DNA of 41,172 nt from Acidimicrobiaceae bacterium (lineage in GTDB: Bacteria > Actinomycetota > Acidimicrobiia > Acidimicrobiales > UBA8592): positions 1-41,172 of the forward strand of contig PBIQ01000003.1 in assembly GCA_002720485.1 (NCBI GenBank). Reading direction: 5' to 3'. How positions within the stretch are numbered: the stretch's first letter is position 1; each line of letters opens with the position of its first letter. Shown in pieces: positions 16,308 to 24,722 of this stretch. Below the pieces are notes generated by a model. The model was not told the origin of the DNA, ran no database searches, and saw only the letters and a list, made by a program, of their open reading frames with translations. Both the position numbers and the translations under genes were made by a program.

Positions 16308-16676
16308 ATGCCTCATATTTTGGTTGCTACAGATTCAGATGATGTAGCGGAAGAAACATTTTCTGCCTTGGCCTCATATGGAACCACCGTTAGTAGGGTA
16401 CGAAAAGGACAAGATGTCCGTCCGGTAGTAAAAGAACTCGAACCTGATCTGGTTATTCTTGATCTCCAAATTGGAAATATGGGCGGGGTTGCAACCAGCA
16501 TTGATTTACGTCACGAAGCCCAAGCGGGAAGATTAAAGGAAGTCAAAATTGTCATGCTCCTCGATCGTGAAGTCGACAAGTGGATTGCTACTGAAGCCCA
16601 GGTTGATGCTGAACTCGTGAAGCCGTTAAATGCTATGAAGCTTCGGAAAACAACAGATTTCTTACTCGGCGCATAA
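16308..16676 (+). CDS. Stand-alone response-regulator receiver domain
   Basis: This 122-residue protein is a receiver domain only, with no output domain. The phosphoacceptor is D52 in LVILDLQIGNMGG, the conserved Lys is K105 in ELVKPL, and acidic residues TDSDD (8-12) sit at the metal site. The conserved Thr/Ser after beta-4 is not obvious: the stretch reads IVMLLDREVD. It is divergent from the STAS gene, which hints at a shared signalling module, but no histidine kinase lies nearby. The ATG start has no strong ribosome-binding site. Confidence 0.85.
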   Translation: MPHILVATDSDDVAEETFSALASYGTTVSRVRKGQDVRPVVKELEPDLVILDLQIGNMGGVATSIDLRHEAQAGRLKEVKIVMLLDREVDKWIATEAQVDAELVKPLNAMKLRKTTDFLLGA

Positions 16677-16705
16677 ACCCCGAAGAACATCAAAGAAATA
16701 ACTTG

Positions 16706-16779
16706 TCGGGTAGGCGGGATTTGAACCCACGACCTCCTCGTCCCGAACGAGGCGCGCTACCAACCTGCGCCACTACCCG
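16706..16779 (-). tRNA. tRNA-Pro (anticodon CGG)
   Basis: The minus strand folds as a complete cloverleaf: acceptor CGGGTAG/CTACCCG, D arm GCGCAGGTTGGTAGCGC, anticodon stem CTCGT/ACGAG with loop TTCGGGA, and T arm GTGGG-TTCAAAT-CCCGC. The anticodon CGG reads CCG proline codons. The 3' CCA is not encoded; the discriminator A is followed by CAA. Confidence 0.96.
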
Positions 16780-16866
16780 TCTGCTGCGTAGATGGTATCC
16801 GATGATACCCATAGTTCTCCGAAAAATCTCGGTACAACAAGAAGCCGTTTAGAGCAGTAAAGTGCT

Positions 16867-17625
16867 ATGAGTATGAATGAAAGCAACGGCCAATCCTTAC
16901 CTGAAGATCCGATGAATATAGATTCCTCTTGGGAAGATTTTGAATACCGCGAGTGGGTACGGGCTCGAGAACAGGAAGCTCTGGAGTCAAGACTTCCAAA
17001 AAAAGTAACATTAAAGGAGATGCTGTTTACGGGTGTCTTTATTCTTATCATCCTTGCAGTCGCGATCTATCTACCTTTCAAAGCAATCACTGGTGATGAA
17101 GGCGACCATAAAAGCTATTCGTTGTGGGTGGAAGACTTATCTGAAAGAACAGAACTTGTTGTTGCCGAGTATGTCTTTCTAGGAAGTAACCAAGTCACAG
17201 GTGTATATTTCGGACAGGAAGATCTCATCATTATCGAACGTGATGCCGATTCAACTACCTATATTCATGAGTTAGCTCATGCAGCTGACAAGCACAACTA
17301 TTTTTCGTGGGAGGAAGAATTGAAGGAGAAACTTTACTCGACGTTCGCATCTGAAGAACTTTCTTCTTTGCTTTTACAAGGAGCTTCACGTCAAAAAATA
17401 CGAGCCGAACTATTTGCAGATGCTGTGCTATTTATTGAAGCAGGAAAGTGTGGAAGTTATTTCAGCTCATTAGATTGCCATGCTCTAGCAGTCACAACAA
17501 AAGATTTCGTGAAAGATCAGAACATAAAGCTGACCGAATTAGATTCGGAAGTTGACTATATGACTCCTGACATCGTCATTGACGGCCCAGTGACGAAATC
17601 ATCGAATATAACACACTTCTCATAG
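16867..17625 (+). CDS. Membrane-anchored HExxH protein, putative metallopeptidase
   Basis: I do not recognise a named family for this 252-residue protein. A hydrophilic acidic N-terminus (1-50) is followed by one membrane segment (about 52-72: LFTGVFILIILAVAIYLP) and an extracytoplasmic domain. The domain has HELAHAAD (134-141), a zinc-binding HExxH motif. About 40 residues later comes RAELFADAVLF with E181, a plausible third ligand as in gluzincin-type peptidases. Two cysteines at 195 and 204 could pair. It follows tRNA-Pro and precedes mazG. Likely a zinc-dependent peptidase facing the cell envelope; the substrate is unknown. Confidence 0.6.
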   Translation: MSMNESNGQSLPEDPMNIDSSWEDFEYREWVRAREQEALESRLPKKVTLKEMLFTGVFILIILAVAIYLPFKAITGDEGDHKSYSLWVEDLSERTELVVAEYVFLGSNQVTGVYFGQEDLIIIERDADSTTYIHELAHAADKHNYFSWEEELKEKLYSTFASEELSSLLLQGASRQKIRAELFADAVLFIEAGKCGSYFSSLDCHALAVTTKDFVKDQNIKLTELDSEVDYMTPDIVIDGPVTKSSNITHFS

Positions 17626-17702
17626 CAGTGCCCTTTAAACAGGGTTACTGTGTTCTGTTGTAATCCCAATCGTGGGTGGGTAAAAATTCGACTTGGAGTG
17701 GT

Positions 17703-17954
17703 ATGGATTTTAAGGAATTTCAGGATCATATAGAAGAAACTTATGGTGAAAACGATCGCGAAAGAGGCATCGCTATGAGCGTGGCGTGGCTGGCTGAAGA
17801 GGTTGGCGAGTTAGCGCAGGCTATACGCAAAGGAACCCACGAACAAAGAGTTCACGAATTCGGTGATGTTCTAGCTTGGACTTTTTCACTTGCTAACCAA
17901 GTAGGTGTAGATGTTGAAGAGGCGATCCAACGTTATATCGATACGCCTCCGTAG
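17703..17954 (+). CDS. MazG-family nucleotide pyrophosphohydrolase
   Basis: This 83-residue protein is a single MazG-like all-alpha NTP pyrophosphohydrolase domain. Such enzymes hydrolyse nucleoside triphosphates to monophosphates, often for house-cleaning. The metal-binding pattern is visible: AWLAEEVGELAQAI (ExxE) and EFGDVLAWTFSLAN (ExxD). The frame is open from a GTG at 17676, but a GGAG before the ATG at 17703 and the start of similarity (MDFKEFQDHIEETYG) favour the shorter form. It is much shorter than E. coli MazG, being only one domain. Confidence 0.85.
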   Translation: MDFKEFQDHIEETYGENDRERGIAMSVAWLAEEVGELAQAIRKGTHEQRVHEFGDVLAWTFSLANQVGVDVEEAIQRYIDTPP

Positions 17955-18010
17955 TCACCTATTCCGTAGAGAAGATGCTTTGAAAGCTATTGCGGCGACC
18001 AATCGATAAG

Positions 18011-19081
<1,071 letters not shown>

Positions 19082-19097
19082 TCAGAAATCAACTAAT

Positions 19098-19850
19098 TTA
19101 TCTTGATAACCAGTATTCGGTAATTGTTTCTAGCGCTTCTTCGAGAATTAGTCTCGAATTGATCTCAGACCTTTTTGGAAGAGCTGCAAGAGGCCCGTCA
19201 ATTATTTTAGAAATTCTCTCATACTTCAAAACATCTTCGTCGCTGTTATTGCCTGTGAAGAATTCTGAGAGTTCCTGTGAGTTGTGTTGTGATTTTACCG
19301 AAGCGGACTCTTCAAGTTGAACGAATTGTTGGGGAAATTGGTTCCTTAGAGATTCAATAGTTTTTTTTCTTTCTCCATCGACTCTGCGTATGGAGTTCCA
19401 TTGTTCTTTTGAAGTCTCCACCGGATCTCTGGGGGCGTCCAACTGGGACCTGTTAATCCCTCGCCAATTCAAGAGAACATTATGGTCATCATCTATAGCT
19501 TTTGTTAGTTCTAGAAGCGCTGCGATTTCATGTTTACATGGTGACGCCCACTCTGGGCAAACATGATGAATTTGCACATCGCCTACTTTCGGTACCGCTT
19601 CATGAACGTTTCCATCTCGAACAGCATTGTGAACATTTTCATTTGCTGGGTTGACATGAATCGTGACTTCGAATCCACGTTCACGACCATCGTAGACTTC
19701 GAACGATACACTTCCTGATTCCACGAACATGTCATGGACAGCTCCTCTACGTTGAATACCGACACCAGGCCCTAGCGGATCTCGGTAGTCAGCCAGAGCC
19801 GACACTAGTTTTTTCATTGCTTTACCTGCTTCTGTCTGCGGTCTAATCAT
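19098..19850 (-). CDS. SWIM zinc-finger protein
   Basis: This 250-residue protein has a SWIM-type zinc finger in its first half. The consensus CxCx(n)CxH appears as HVCPEWASPCKH (96-107), so the first Cys is replaced by His (H96, C98, C105, H107). The rest is hydrophilic without a known domain that I can identify. The ATG overlaps the stop codon of the SNF2 helicase gene (ATGA), a sign of translational coupling. SWIM proteins encoded next to SNF2-type ATPases are common in bacteria and probably act with them on DNA or nucleoprotein. The actual function is unknown. Confidence 0.8.
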   Translation of the reverse strand: MIRPQTEAGKAMKKLVSALADYRDPLGPGVGIQRRGAVHDMFVESGSVSFEVYDGRERGFEVTIHVNPANENVHNAVRDGNVHEAVPKVGDVQIHHVCPEWASPCKHEIAALLELTKAIDDDHNVLLNWRGINRSQLDAPRDPVETSKEQWNSIRRVDGERKKTIESLRNQFPQQFVQLEESASVKSQHNSQELSEFFTGNNSDEDVLKYERISKIIDGPLAALPKRSEINSRLILEEALETITEYWLSR

Positions 19851-22699
19851 CCATCTACCGCCTGTGAGAGGTTAAGAGAAAGTACTTCACGGAGTTGGTC
19901 TGTATCCATATTGGTAAACCAGTCATCTCCTGTACCCACACTTCTGTCAGCGAGTTCTTTTTTATCGACGAGAAGTTGATCTATTCTTTCTTCAAGGGTC
20001 CCTTGGCATACAAGTTTGTGGACAAAGACTGTTTGGTTTTGACCTATCCTCCATGCCCTATCTGTAGCTTGATCTTCGACAGCTGGGTTCCACCAACGGT
20101 CGAAGTGGATAACCCGATTTGCTGCAGTTAAATTCAATCCTGTTCCACCGGCTTTGAGAGAAACGAGAAGGATAGGTGTATCTGCCCCAGATTGGAAGGA
20201 GGAAATCATGGAATCACGCTTCGCTCTAGGAACACCACCATGTAAAAATGATGGTTGTTGTCCAATAACCCCAGCTAAGTGATCAACTAGGAGTTCACCC
20301 ATTTCTCGGTACTGGGTGAAAATGAGAAGCTGTTGGTCAGATGCCAAGATATCAACGAGTAATTCTTCTAATCTTGTAAGTTTTCCGGACCTGCCAGCAA
20401 TGGTGCTTCCATCTGATAGAAACTGGGCTGGGTGGTTACAGATTTGCTTTAATTTCGTAAGGGTTGCGAGAATTAGCCCTTTTCGTTTCATTCCTTCACT
20501 CTGTGAAGCTTCCTTGAGAAAATCGTCAAGAACTGCTTTATATAATGCAGCTTGCTCGTGAGTCAGTTTCGCCCAGGCAACCTGTTCAATTTTCTCAGGT
20601 AGATCAGGGACGAGACTCTTATCATCTTTCGTCCTTCTGAGGATAAAAGGGTCGGTAAGGCGCCGCATATTTTCTAGTGCTGCCATATCTTTCCGAGTTT
20701 CGATAGGTGTTGCAAAGTTGTCTCTGAACCATGAAATCCCTCCCAGCATCCCCGGATTTACAGCATCAAGTATCGCCCATAACTCTGAAAGCCTATTTTC
20801 GACTGGAGTTCCTGTTAACGCTACTTTTTGATTAGCTTGTATCTCTCGAACGGCTGCCGCCGCATGAGTATGGTGATTTTTTATAAATTGAGCTTCATCG
20901 CAGATCAATAGATCCCAGTGGACCTGAGCTAAGTCAGCAATGTCACGGGTCGCTGTGGCATATGTGGTCACAACAATATCAGACTCTTGAATAGACTGAA
21001 TCAACGATGGTCCTGTTGGGCGCCCACCACCGTGTGCAACAAACACTTTAAGGCTCGGAGTAAATTTCTTTGCCTCAGACTCCCAGTTATGAACCACTGA
21101 GAGCGGACATATCACCAATGTCGGACGTGTAGATCTTCGATTTAGAATGTGGGCAAGAGCTGTCGGTGTCTTTCCCAGTCCCATATCATCAGCAAGACAA
21201 CCTCCTAATCCTAGTTTGCCGAGAAACTGAAGCCACGCCAGCCCTCGTCGCTGATATGGACGAAGATCTCCTGAGAAGAGCGCAGGTTCGGTAGCTTCTT
21301 CAAGAGATTCATCAGGTAATCCTTCTAAGAGTTGAACAATCCATTTTTCTGCAGCTGTGGTTTCTGTAATGAATGATTCAGCTTGCATCTCATCTGGATG
21401 CTCCTCCGTAGTTTCTTCTGAACTAAAGCGCAACAACTCTGCTGGGGATAATAAATTGGCTTGTTTTTTTCTTTGCGTTAGGACCTCCAACGCTGTTTGA
21501 GCCTGATGAGCATCAATATTCACCCATTGCCCTTTCAGTTGAATCAAACCGGTTTTCGCTTCAGCAAGAATCTTAAGATCATCTTCGTCGAGGGGATCAT
21601 CACCAAGAACGATGTTCCAGTCAACATCTATCATCGTTACGCCGAGGTTTGAGGACACTCCTCCTTGTTCGCTCTGAGTTGCTTCTCCTACGAGTTTGAA
21701 CTGTTTCCGTAACAGGCCCTTTGGGACAAGAATAGGAACCCCTACGGTTTCGCATAAATCTAAACCATCAAGTAATAAGATTGATGCTTCAGAAAAACTT
21801 AACTCCAATTGACCTACATGGGCTTCCGTTTCAAGTCTGTCTAAGCCAGGTACAGAGTTCGATAATCTTCGAGAAATTTGAAGAATATGATTTCTTAAAG
21901 AATCTATAGATTTTCCATTCGCTATTTGTTTAGCTGAGGATGTTTCCTCCCAACACTCATTCCACGAAATAACTAATGAATGGTCATCTGCAGAGTAGGC
22001 CTCGAACTCTAAGTTCCAAAGATCTTCATCGTTTCCCGGAATAAGTCGTCCTCTACATTTGATTGACGGCGATCCTTCCAGATGGGCTTTGACATGTCCT
22101 AAATCTGAGCTGACTTTTAAAAATGTGATCTCGTGCTGTTCAGTATCTGCTTCTATATGGCCGATGGGATCATAGAGGCCGGCCATGATTCGTCGTAAAG
22201 CAGTTACAGATGAATTTCGTGTTCGCGGAAATGAAGGTTTCCAGCCTGAATATTTAAGGCCAATCCGACATGATGCGTCTATGAAGGTTTGGACAACGAA
22301 ATAAGCTGATACTTTATCTGAGGATCCAACCACTGGGGGCTTGGATTGTTCCAATTTTTGAATGTGTGCTGAGACAACTGAATCGGTGATGCAACCCCAT
22401 GAGGCTTTCCAGTGGAGGCCGTCATTTTCAAGTTCGGGAATAACATATCCACTAACAACAAGGTCAATAGAAAGCTCTACGGATGCATGTAACCACCGTA
22501 AGGATGGAGACCAGCGACTTGTCGGATGCTTCGAGGCAAGAAGTTGAACAACTTCAGATGGTTCTGCGATGAGGCCCCCCACTGAAGTTTTCCCGTATCC
22601 AGGTATCTCTAAATCGAAGGTGTCAACTCTTGCATCGCGAGTGGACCATTGATTTCCTAGGAACGCCGCTGCTAGGCGGCGCAGGCTTCTTCTGGGCAT
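19847..22699 (-). CDS. SNF2/Swi2-family ATPase (helicase-like)
   Basis: This is a 950-residue DNA-translocating ATPase. The N-terminal 470 residues are the bacterial SNF2-associated region, which I cannot dissect further. The motor follows: DLRPYQRRGLAWLQFLG (478-494), Walker A DMGLGKT (505-511), motif Ia PLSVVHNW, DEAQ box (601-604), LTGTPVENRLSELWAILD, and the C-terminal lobe with LLIFTQYREMGELL, FLHGGVPRAKRD, SLKAGGTGLNLTAANRVIHFDRWWNPAVEDQA and DRAWRIGQ. It belongs to the class often paired with SWIM proteins, as here with a 4-base overlap. Probably remodels DNA-bound complexes in repair or transcription. Confidence 0.92.
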   Translation of the reverse strand: MPRRSLRRLAAAFLGNQWSTRDARVDTFDLEIPGYGKTSVGGLIAEPSEVVQLLASKHPTSRWSPSLRWLHASVELSIDLVVSGYVIPELENDGLHWKASWGCITDSVVSAHIQKLEQSKPPVVGSSDKVSAYFVVQTFIDASCRIGLKYSGWKPSFPRTRNSSVTALRRIMAGLYDPIGHIEADTEQHEITFLKVSSDLGHVKAHLEGSPSIKCRGRLIPGNDEDLWNLEFEAYSADDHSLVISWNECWEETSSAKQIANGKSIDSLRNHILQISRRLSNSVPGLDRLETEAHVGQLELSFSEASILLLDGLDLCETVGVPILVPKGLLRKQFKLVGEATQSEQGGVSSNLGVTMIDVDWNIVLGDDPLDEDDLKILAEAKTGLIQLKGQWVNIDAHQAQTALEVLTQRKKQANLLSPAELLRFSSEETTEEHPDEMQAESFITETTAAEKWIVQLLEGLPDESLEEATEPALFSGDLRPYQRRGLAWLQFLGKLGLGGCLADDMGLGKTPTALAHILNRRSTRPTLVICPLSVVHNWESEAKKFTPSLKVFVAHGGGRPTGPSLIQSIQESDIVVTTYATATRDIADLAQVHWDLLICDEAQFIKNHHTHAAAAVREIQANQKVALTGTPVENRLSELWAILDAVNPGMLGGISWFRDNFATPIETRKDMAALENMRRLTDPFILRRTKDDKSLVPDLPEKIEQVAWAKLTHEQAALYKAVLDDFLKEASQSEGMKRKGLILATLTKLKQICNHPAQFLSDGSTIAGRSGKLTRLEELLVDILASDQQLLIFTQYREMGELLVDHLAGVIGQQPSFLHGGVPRAKRDSMISSFQSGADTPILLVSLKAGGTGLNLTAANRVIHFDRWWNPAVEDQATDRAWRIGQNQTVFVHKLVCQGTLEERIDQLLVDKKELADRSVGTGDDWFTNMDTDQLREVLSLNLSQAVDG

Positions 22700-22792
22700 A
22701 GGCTGATTTTTCTCCCAGCCCCAAAAAACTACATTATTTTCTATCCAAGTTACATGCAGGGAAGCTTGTGAAGTTTGGGCAACGATTGGCCT

Positions 22793-23272
22793 TCAGCCTT
22801 TATCTAATTCGAACGCCTGATGAAGCGCTACTGTAGCCCGTTCAACGTCCTCTCTTGCGACTACGCATGAAACGCGGATAGCTGAAGTAGAGATCATTCC
22901 TATATTTATGCTTTCGTTGGAAAGAGTTTCAAAGATTGTTGCTGCAACGCCAGGGTTGCTGGCCATTCCTGCTCCAACGACGGAAACCCTACCGACGGTA
23001 CTGTCTGTATCAATACCTTGTGCACCAATCGCATTTGCTAGTTCAGAGGTGATTTCTTTCCCGATTTCAAGTTGTTCAGAAGGTACTGTAAACGAGATAT
23101 CAGTGACTCCCTGTTCTGAAGTATTTTGAACAATCATGTCAACATTTACATCTTGATCCGCTAATGGGCGAAAGAGAGATGCTGCGATACCTGGTTTATC
23201 TGGTACTCCATATACAGTGACTTTTGATTGTGAGGTGTCAGGCACAACTGCTGAGATAATTGGTTTTTCCAT
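22793..23272 (-). CDS. Aspartokinase beta (regulatory) subunit from internal start
   Basis: Inside lysC, in frame, an AAAGGAGG sequence (minus strand, 23288-23281) sits eight bases before an ATG at 23272 (MEKPIISAVV). Initiation there would give a 159-residue protein made only of the two ACT domains. B. subtilis LysC and Corynebacterium glutamicum aspartokinase are known to form alpha2beta2 complexes using exactly this arrangement, with beta subunits of similar size. The site is stronger than any before the full-length GTG start. Expression is inferred from sequence and family knowledge, not shown. Confidence 0.75.
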   Translation of the reverse strand: MEKPIISAVVPDTSQSKVTVYGVPDKPGIAASLFRPLADQDVNVDMIVQNTSEQGVTDISFTVPSEQLEIGKEITSELANAIGAQGIDTDSTVGRVSVVGAGMASNPGVAATIFETLSNESINIGMISTSAIRVSCVVAREDVERATVALHQAFELDKG

Positions 23273-24010
23273 GTTTGGTTCCTCCTTTGAAACCCATGTT
23301 CCTGGTTCCCAGGTAAAGGCAGACCGTACATGTAAAGGAACATCGTATGATCTTGCTACCTCGACCGACCGCATTGCTGGCTTCGGGCATCCTACTGCTG
23401 TCATTTCTAGTAATTCATCGAAACTTATATTGGGTATTTTTCTTGCTGCTCCGCAGACACGGGGGTCTGTAGTGAAAACGCCGGAGACATCTGTGTAAAG
23501 CTCGCAAGCATCAGCGTCAAGTCCATGAGCGAGAGCAACTGCAGTGGTGTCTGAACCGCCACGACCTAGAAAGGTAATATTATGGTCGGTAGAAACTCCT
23601 TGAGATCCTGCTACGACTGCGACTCTTCCAGCAGAGAGAGTTTCATGTATTCGTTGTGGGCTTATAGTAAGAATTTTTGCATTCTGGTGATTGGTATCTG
23701 TTAAGAACCCTGCTTGACTTCCGGTAAAAGAATCAGCAGGAACGCCCATATCATGGAGGGCCATACACATAAGGGCGATGCTTTTTCTTTCTCCTCCGGT
23801 TATAAGCATGTCCATTTCGCGAGCTGGACGAGTATTTGAGACATCCCTTGCTAGACGAAGTAATTCATCTGTCTCTTTACCCATTGCGCTCACAACAAGA
23901 ACGACGTCGTCGCCGTGATCACGGGTTCGTTTTACATGATCCGCTACTTCACGCATTCTGTCGGCATTTGCGACGGAAGTTCCACCAAATTTTTGAACTA
24001 TTAAACTCAC
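22793..24010 (-). CDS. lysC: Aspartokinase (catalytic plus ACT domains)
   Basis: This enzyme phosphorylates aspartate, the first step to lysine, threonine, methionine and diaminopimelate. The 405-residue protein has an amino-acid-kinase domain (about 1-245) with VQKFGGTSVANADRM, GGERKSIALM, FLGRGGSDTTAVALA and TDVSGVFTTDPR. Two ACT domains follow (about 265-400), with VTVYGVPDKPGIAASLF and VSVVGAGMASNPGVAATIF, as in lysine/threonine-regulated monofunctional aspartokinases. The start is GTG. A strong internal ribosome-binding site would allow the ACT part to be made separately (see the beta-subunit entry). It is upstream of asd on the same strand with two genes in between. Confidence 0.95.
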   Translation of the reverse strand: MSLIVQKFGGTSVANADRMREVADHVKRTRDHGDDVVLVVSAMGKETDELLRLARDVSNTRPAREMDMLITGGERKSIALMCMALHDMGVPADSFTGSQAGFLTDTNHQNAKILTISPQRIHETLSAGRVAVVAGSQGVSTDHNITFLGRGGSDTTAVALAHGLDADACELYTDVSGVFTTDPRVCGAARKIPNISFDELLEMTAVGCPKPAMRSVEVARSYDVPLHVRSAFTWEPGTWVSKEEPNMEKPIISAVVPDTSQSKVTVYGVPDKPGIAASLFRPLADQDVNVDMIVQNTSEQGVTDISFTVPSEQLEIGKEITSELANAIGAQGIDTDSTVGRVSVVGAGMASNPGVAATIFETLSNESINIGMISTSAIRVSCVVAREDVERATVALHQAFELDKG

Positions 24011-24083
24011 AAGTTTTTACGGTAGTCGCACCTTGTGCCATTGGTGTGATATTTATGTAGGGAATCTGTCACAGATGGTAATT

Positions 24084-24524
24084 TTAGTGGTTTGAAAGAC
24101 GCTTGGGGCGGGCTCTTCCAGATACATATGCGCTGGGACGTCTTCCTTTTCCAATGGTATTTCTACTGCATTCGATCACTGACCAGCCATTACTCCACAT
24201 TAGGCCTGTGATATCTTGACGGCTCGTATGCGCATTACGGAAAGGTGTTGCTGTTTGATCGCAAAACAGTAAAAGTGAATCAGGGTGAGTAAACATGAGA
24301 AGAGTTTGCAGCGTGTTACTTAGATTTTTCGAACTCGCAAGGTTCTCAATGGATACAAGTGTGTCAAATACTCCATCGATTTCGGGATATTCGTGCCATT
24401 CGGTGATACTTGTCACTGAGGAGGGAAAGGTTCCATCAATGTTTTCTCTGGGCCCCAGCAAAAGGCAGCGGCCACTAGCACCAGCGATTGTTTGCTCTAC
24501 ATGTGACAGATAATCTCTCATCAT
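24084..24524 (-). CDS. Methyltransferase-like protein, truncated N-terminus
   Basis: This is a 146-residue protein of uncertain function. The segment GASGRCLLLGPREN followed later by FDTLVSIENLASSKNLSNTLQTLLMFTHPDSLLLFCDQT, and a final DITGLMWSNGWSVIECSRN, resembles the second half of a class I SAM-dependent methyltransferase. The normal GxGxG SAM-binding loop is missing or much altered. The basic tail is Arg/Lys rich. The ATG at 24524 overlaps the stop codon of the preceding epsilon-subunit gene (ATGA), which decides this start over an ATG at 24590 that would overlap by 70 bases. It could be a pseudo-enzyme or a shortened remnant. Confidence 0.5.
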   Translation of the reverse strand: MMRDYLSHVEQTIAGASGRCLLLGPRENIDGTFPSSVTSITEWHEYPEIDGVFDTLVSIENLASSKNLSNTLQTLLMFTHPDSLLLFCDQTATPFRNAHTSRQDITGLMWSNGWSVIECSRNTIGKGRRPSAYVSGRARPKRLSNH

Positions 24525-24715
24525 TGCCAGCGCTTCGAGTCGATCTCCCAATCTGTTTGTTTTGACCACCAGCGTCCACTGAATCGCCATCTTGTTGACA
24601 ACTTTTGAATAGGTTCACTAGGCCATAGCTGTTCCATGGCTTTGATGATCGCCTGTCTTTCCAATTCTGTTGGTTCTGGACGAATAAGAATTCGTATTTG
24701 TGATTCCTCTGACAT
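24521..24715 (-). CDS. Acyl-CoA carboxylase epsilon subunit
   Basis: This 64-residue protein matches the small epsilon subunit of actinobacterial acyl-CoA carboxylases, which binds and stabilises the alpha-beta complex. Visible features are an N-terminal beta strand IRILIRPEPTELERQAIIKAM and the C-terminal tryptophan-rich end STRWRFSGRWWSK. It starts seven bases after the stop codon of the carboxyltransferase (beta) gene, the standard position, and its stop overlaps the next gene by four bases. The frame is open further upstream, but that would run into the beta gene; the ATG at 24715 is the natural start. Confidence 0.8.
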   Translation of the reverse strand: MSEESQIRILIRPEPTELERQAIIKAMEQLWPSEPIQKLSTRWRFSGRWWSKQTDWEIDSKRWQ

Positions 24716-24722
24716 GATTTTC

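Noticed and set aside
24525-24590. Longer start for the methyltransferase-like gene
   Set aside because: It would overlap the epsilon-subunit gene by 70 bases; the ATGA overlap at 24521-24524 is the more usual coupling.
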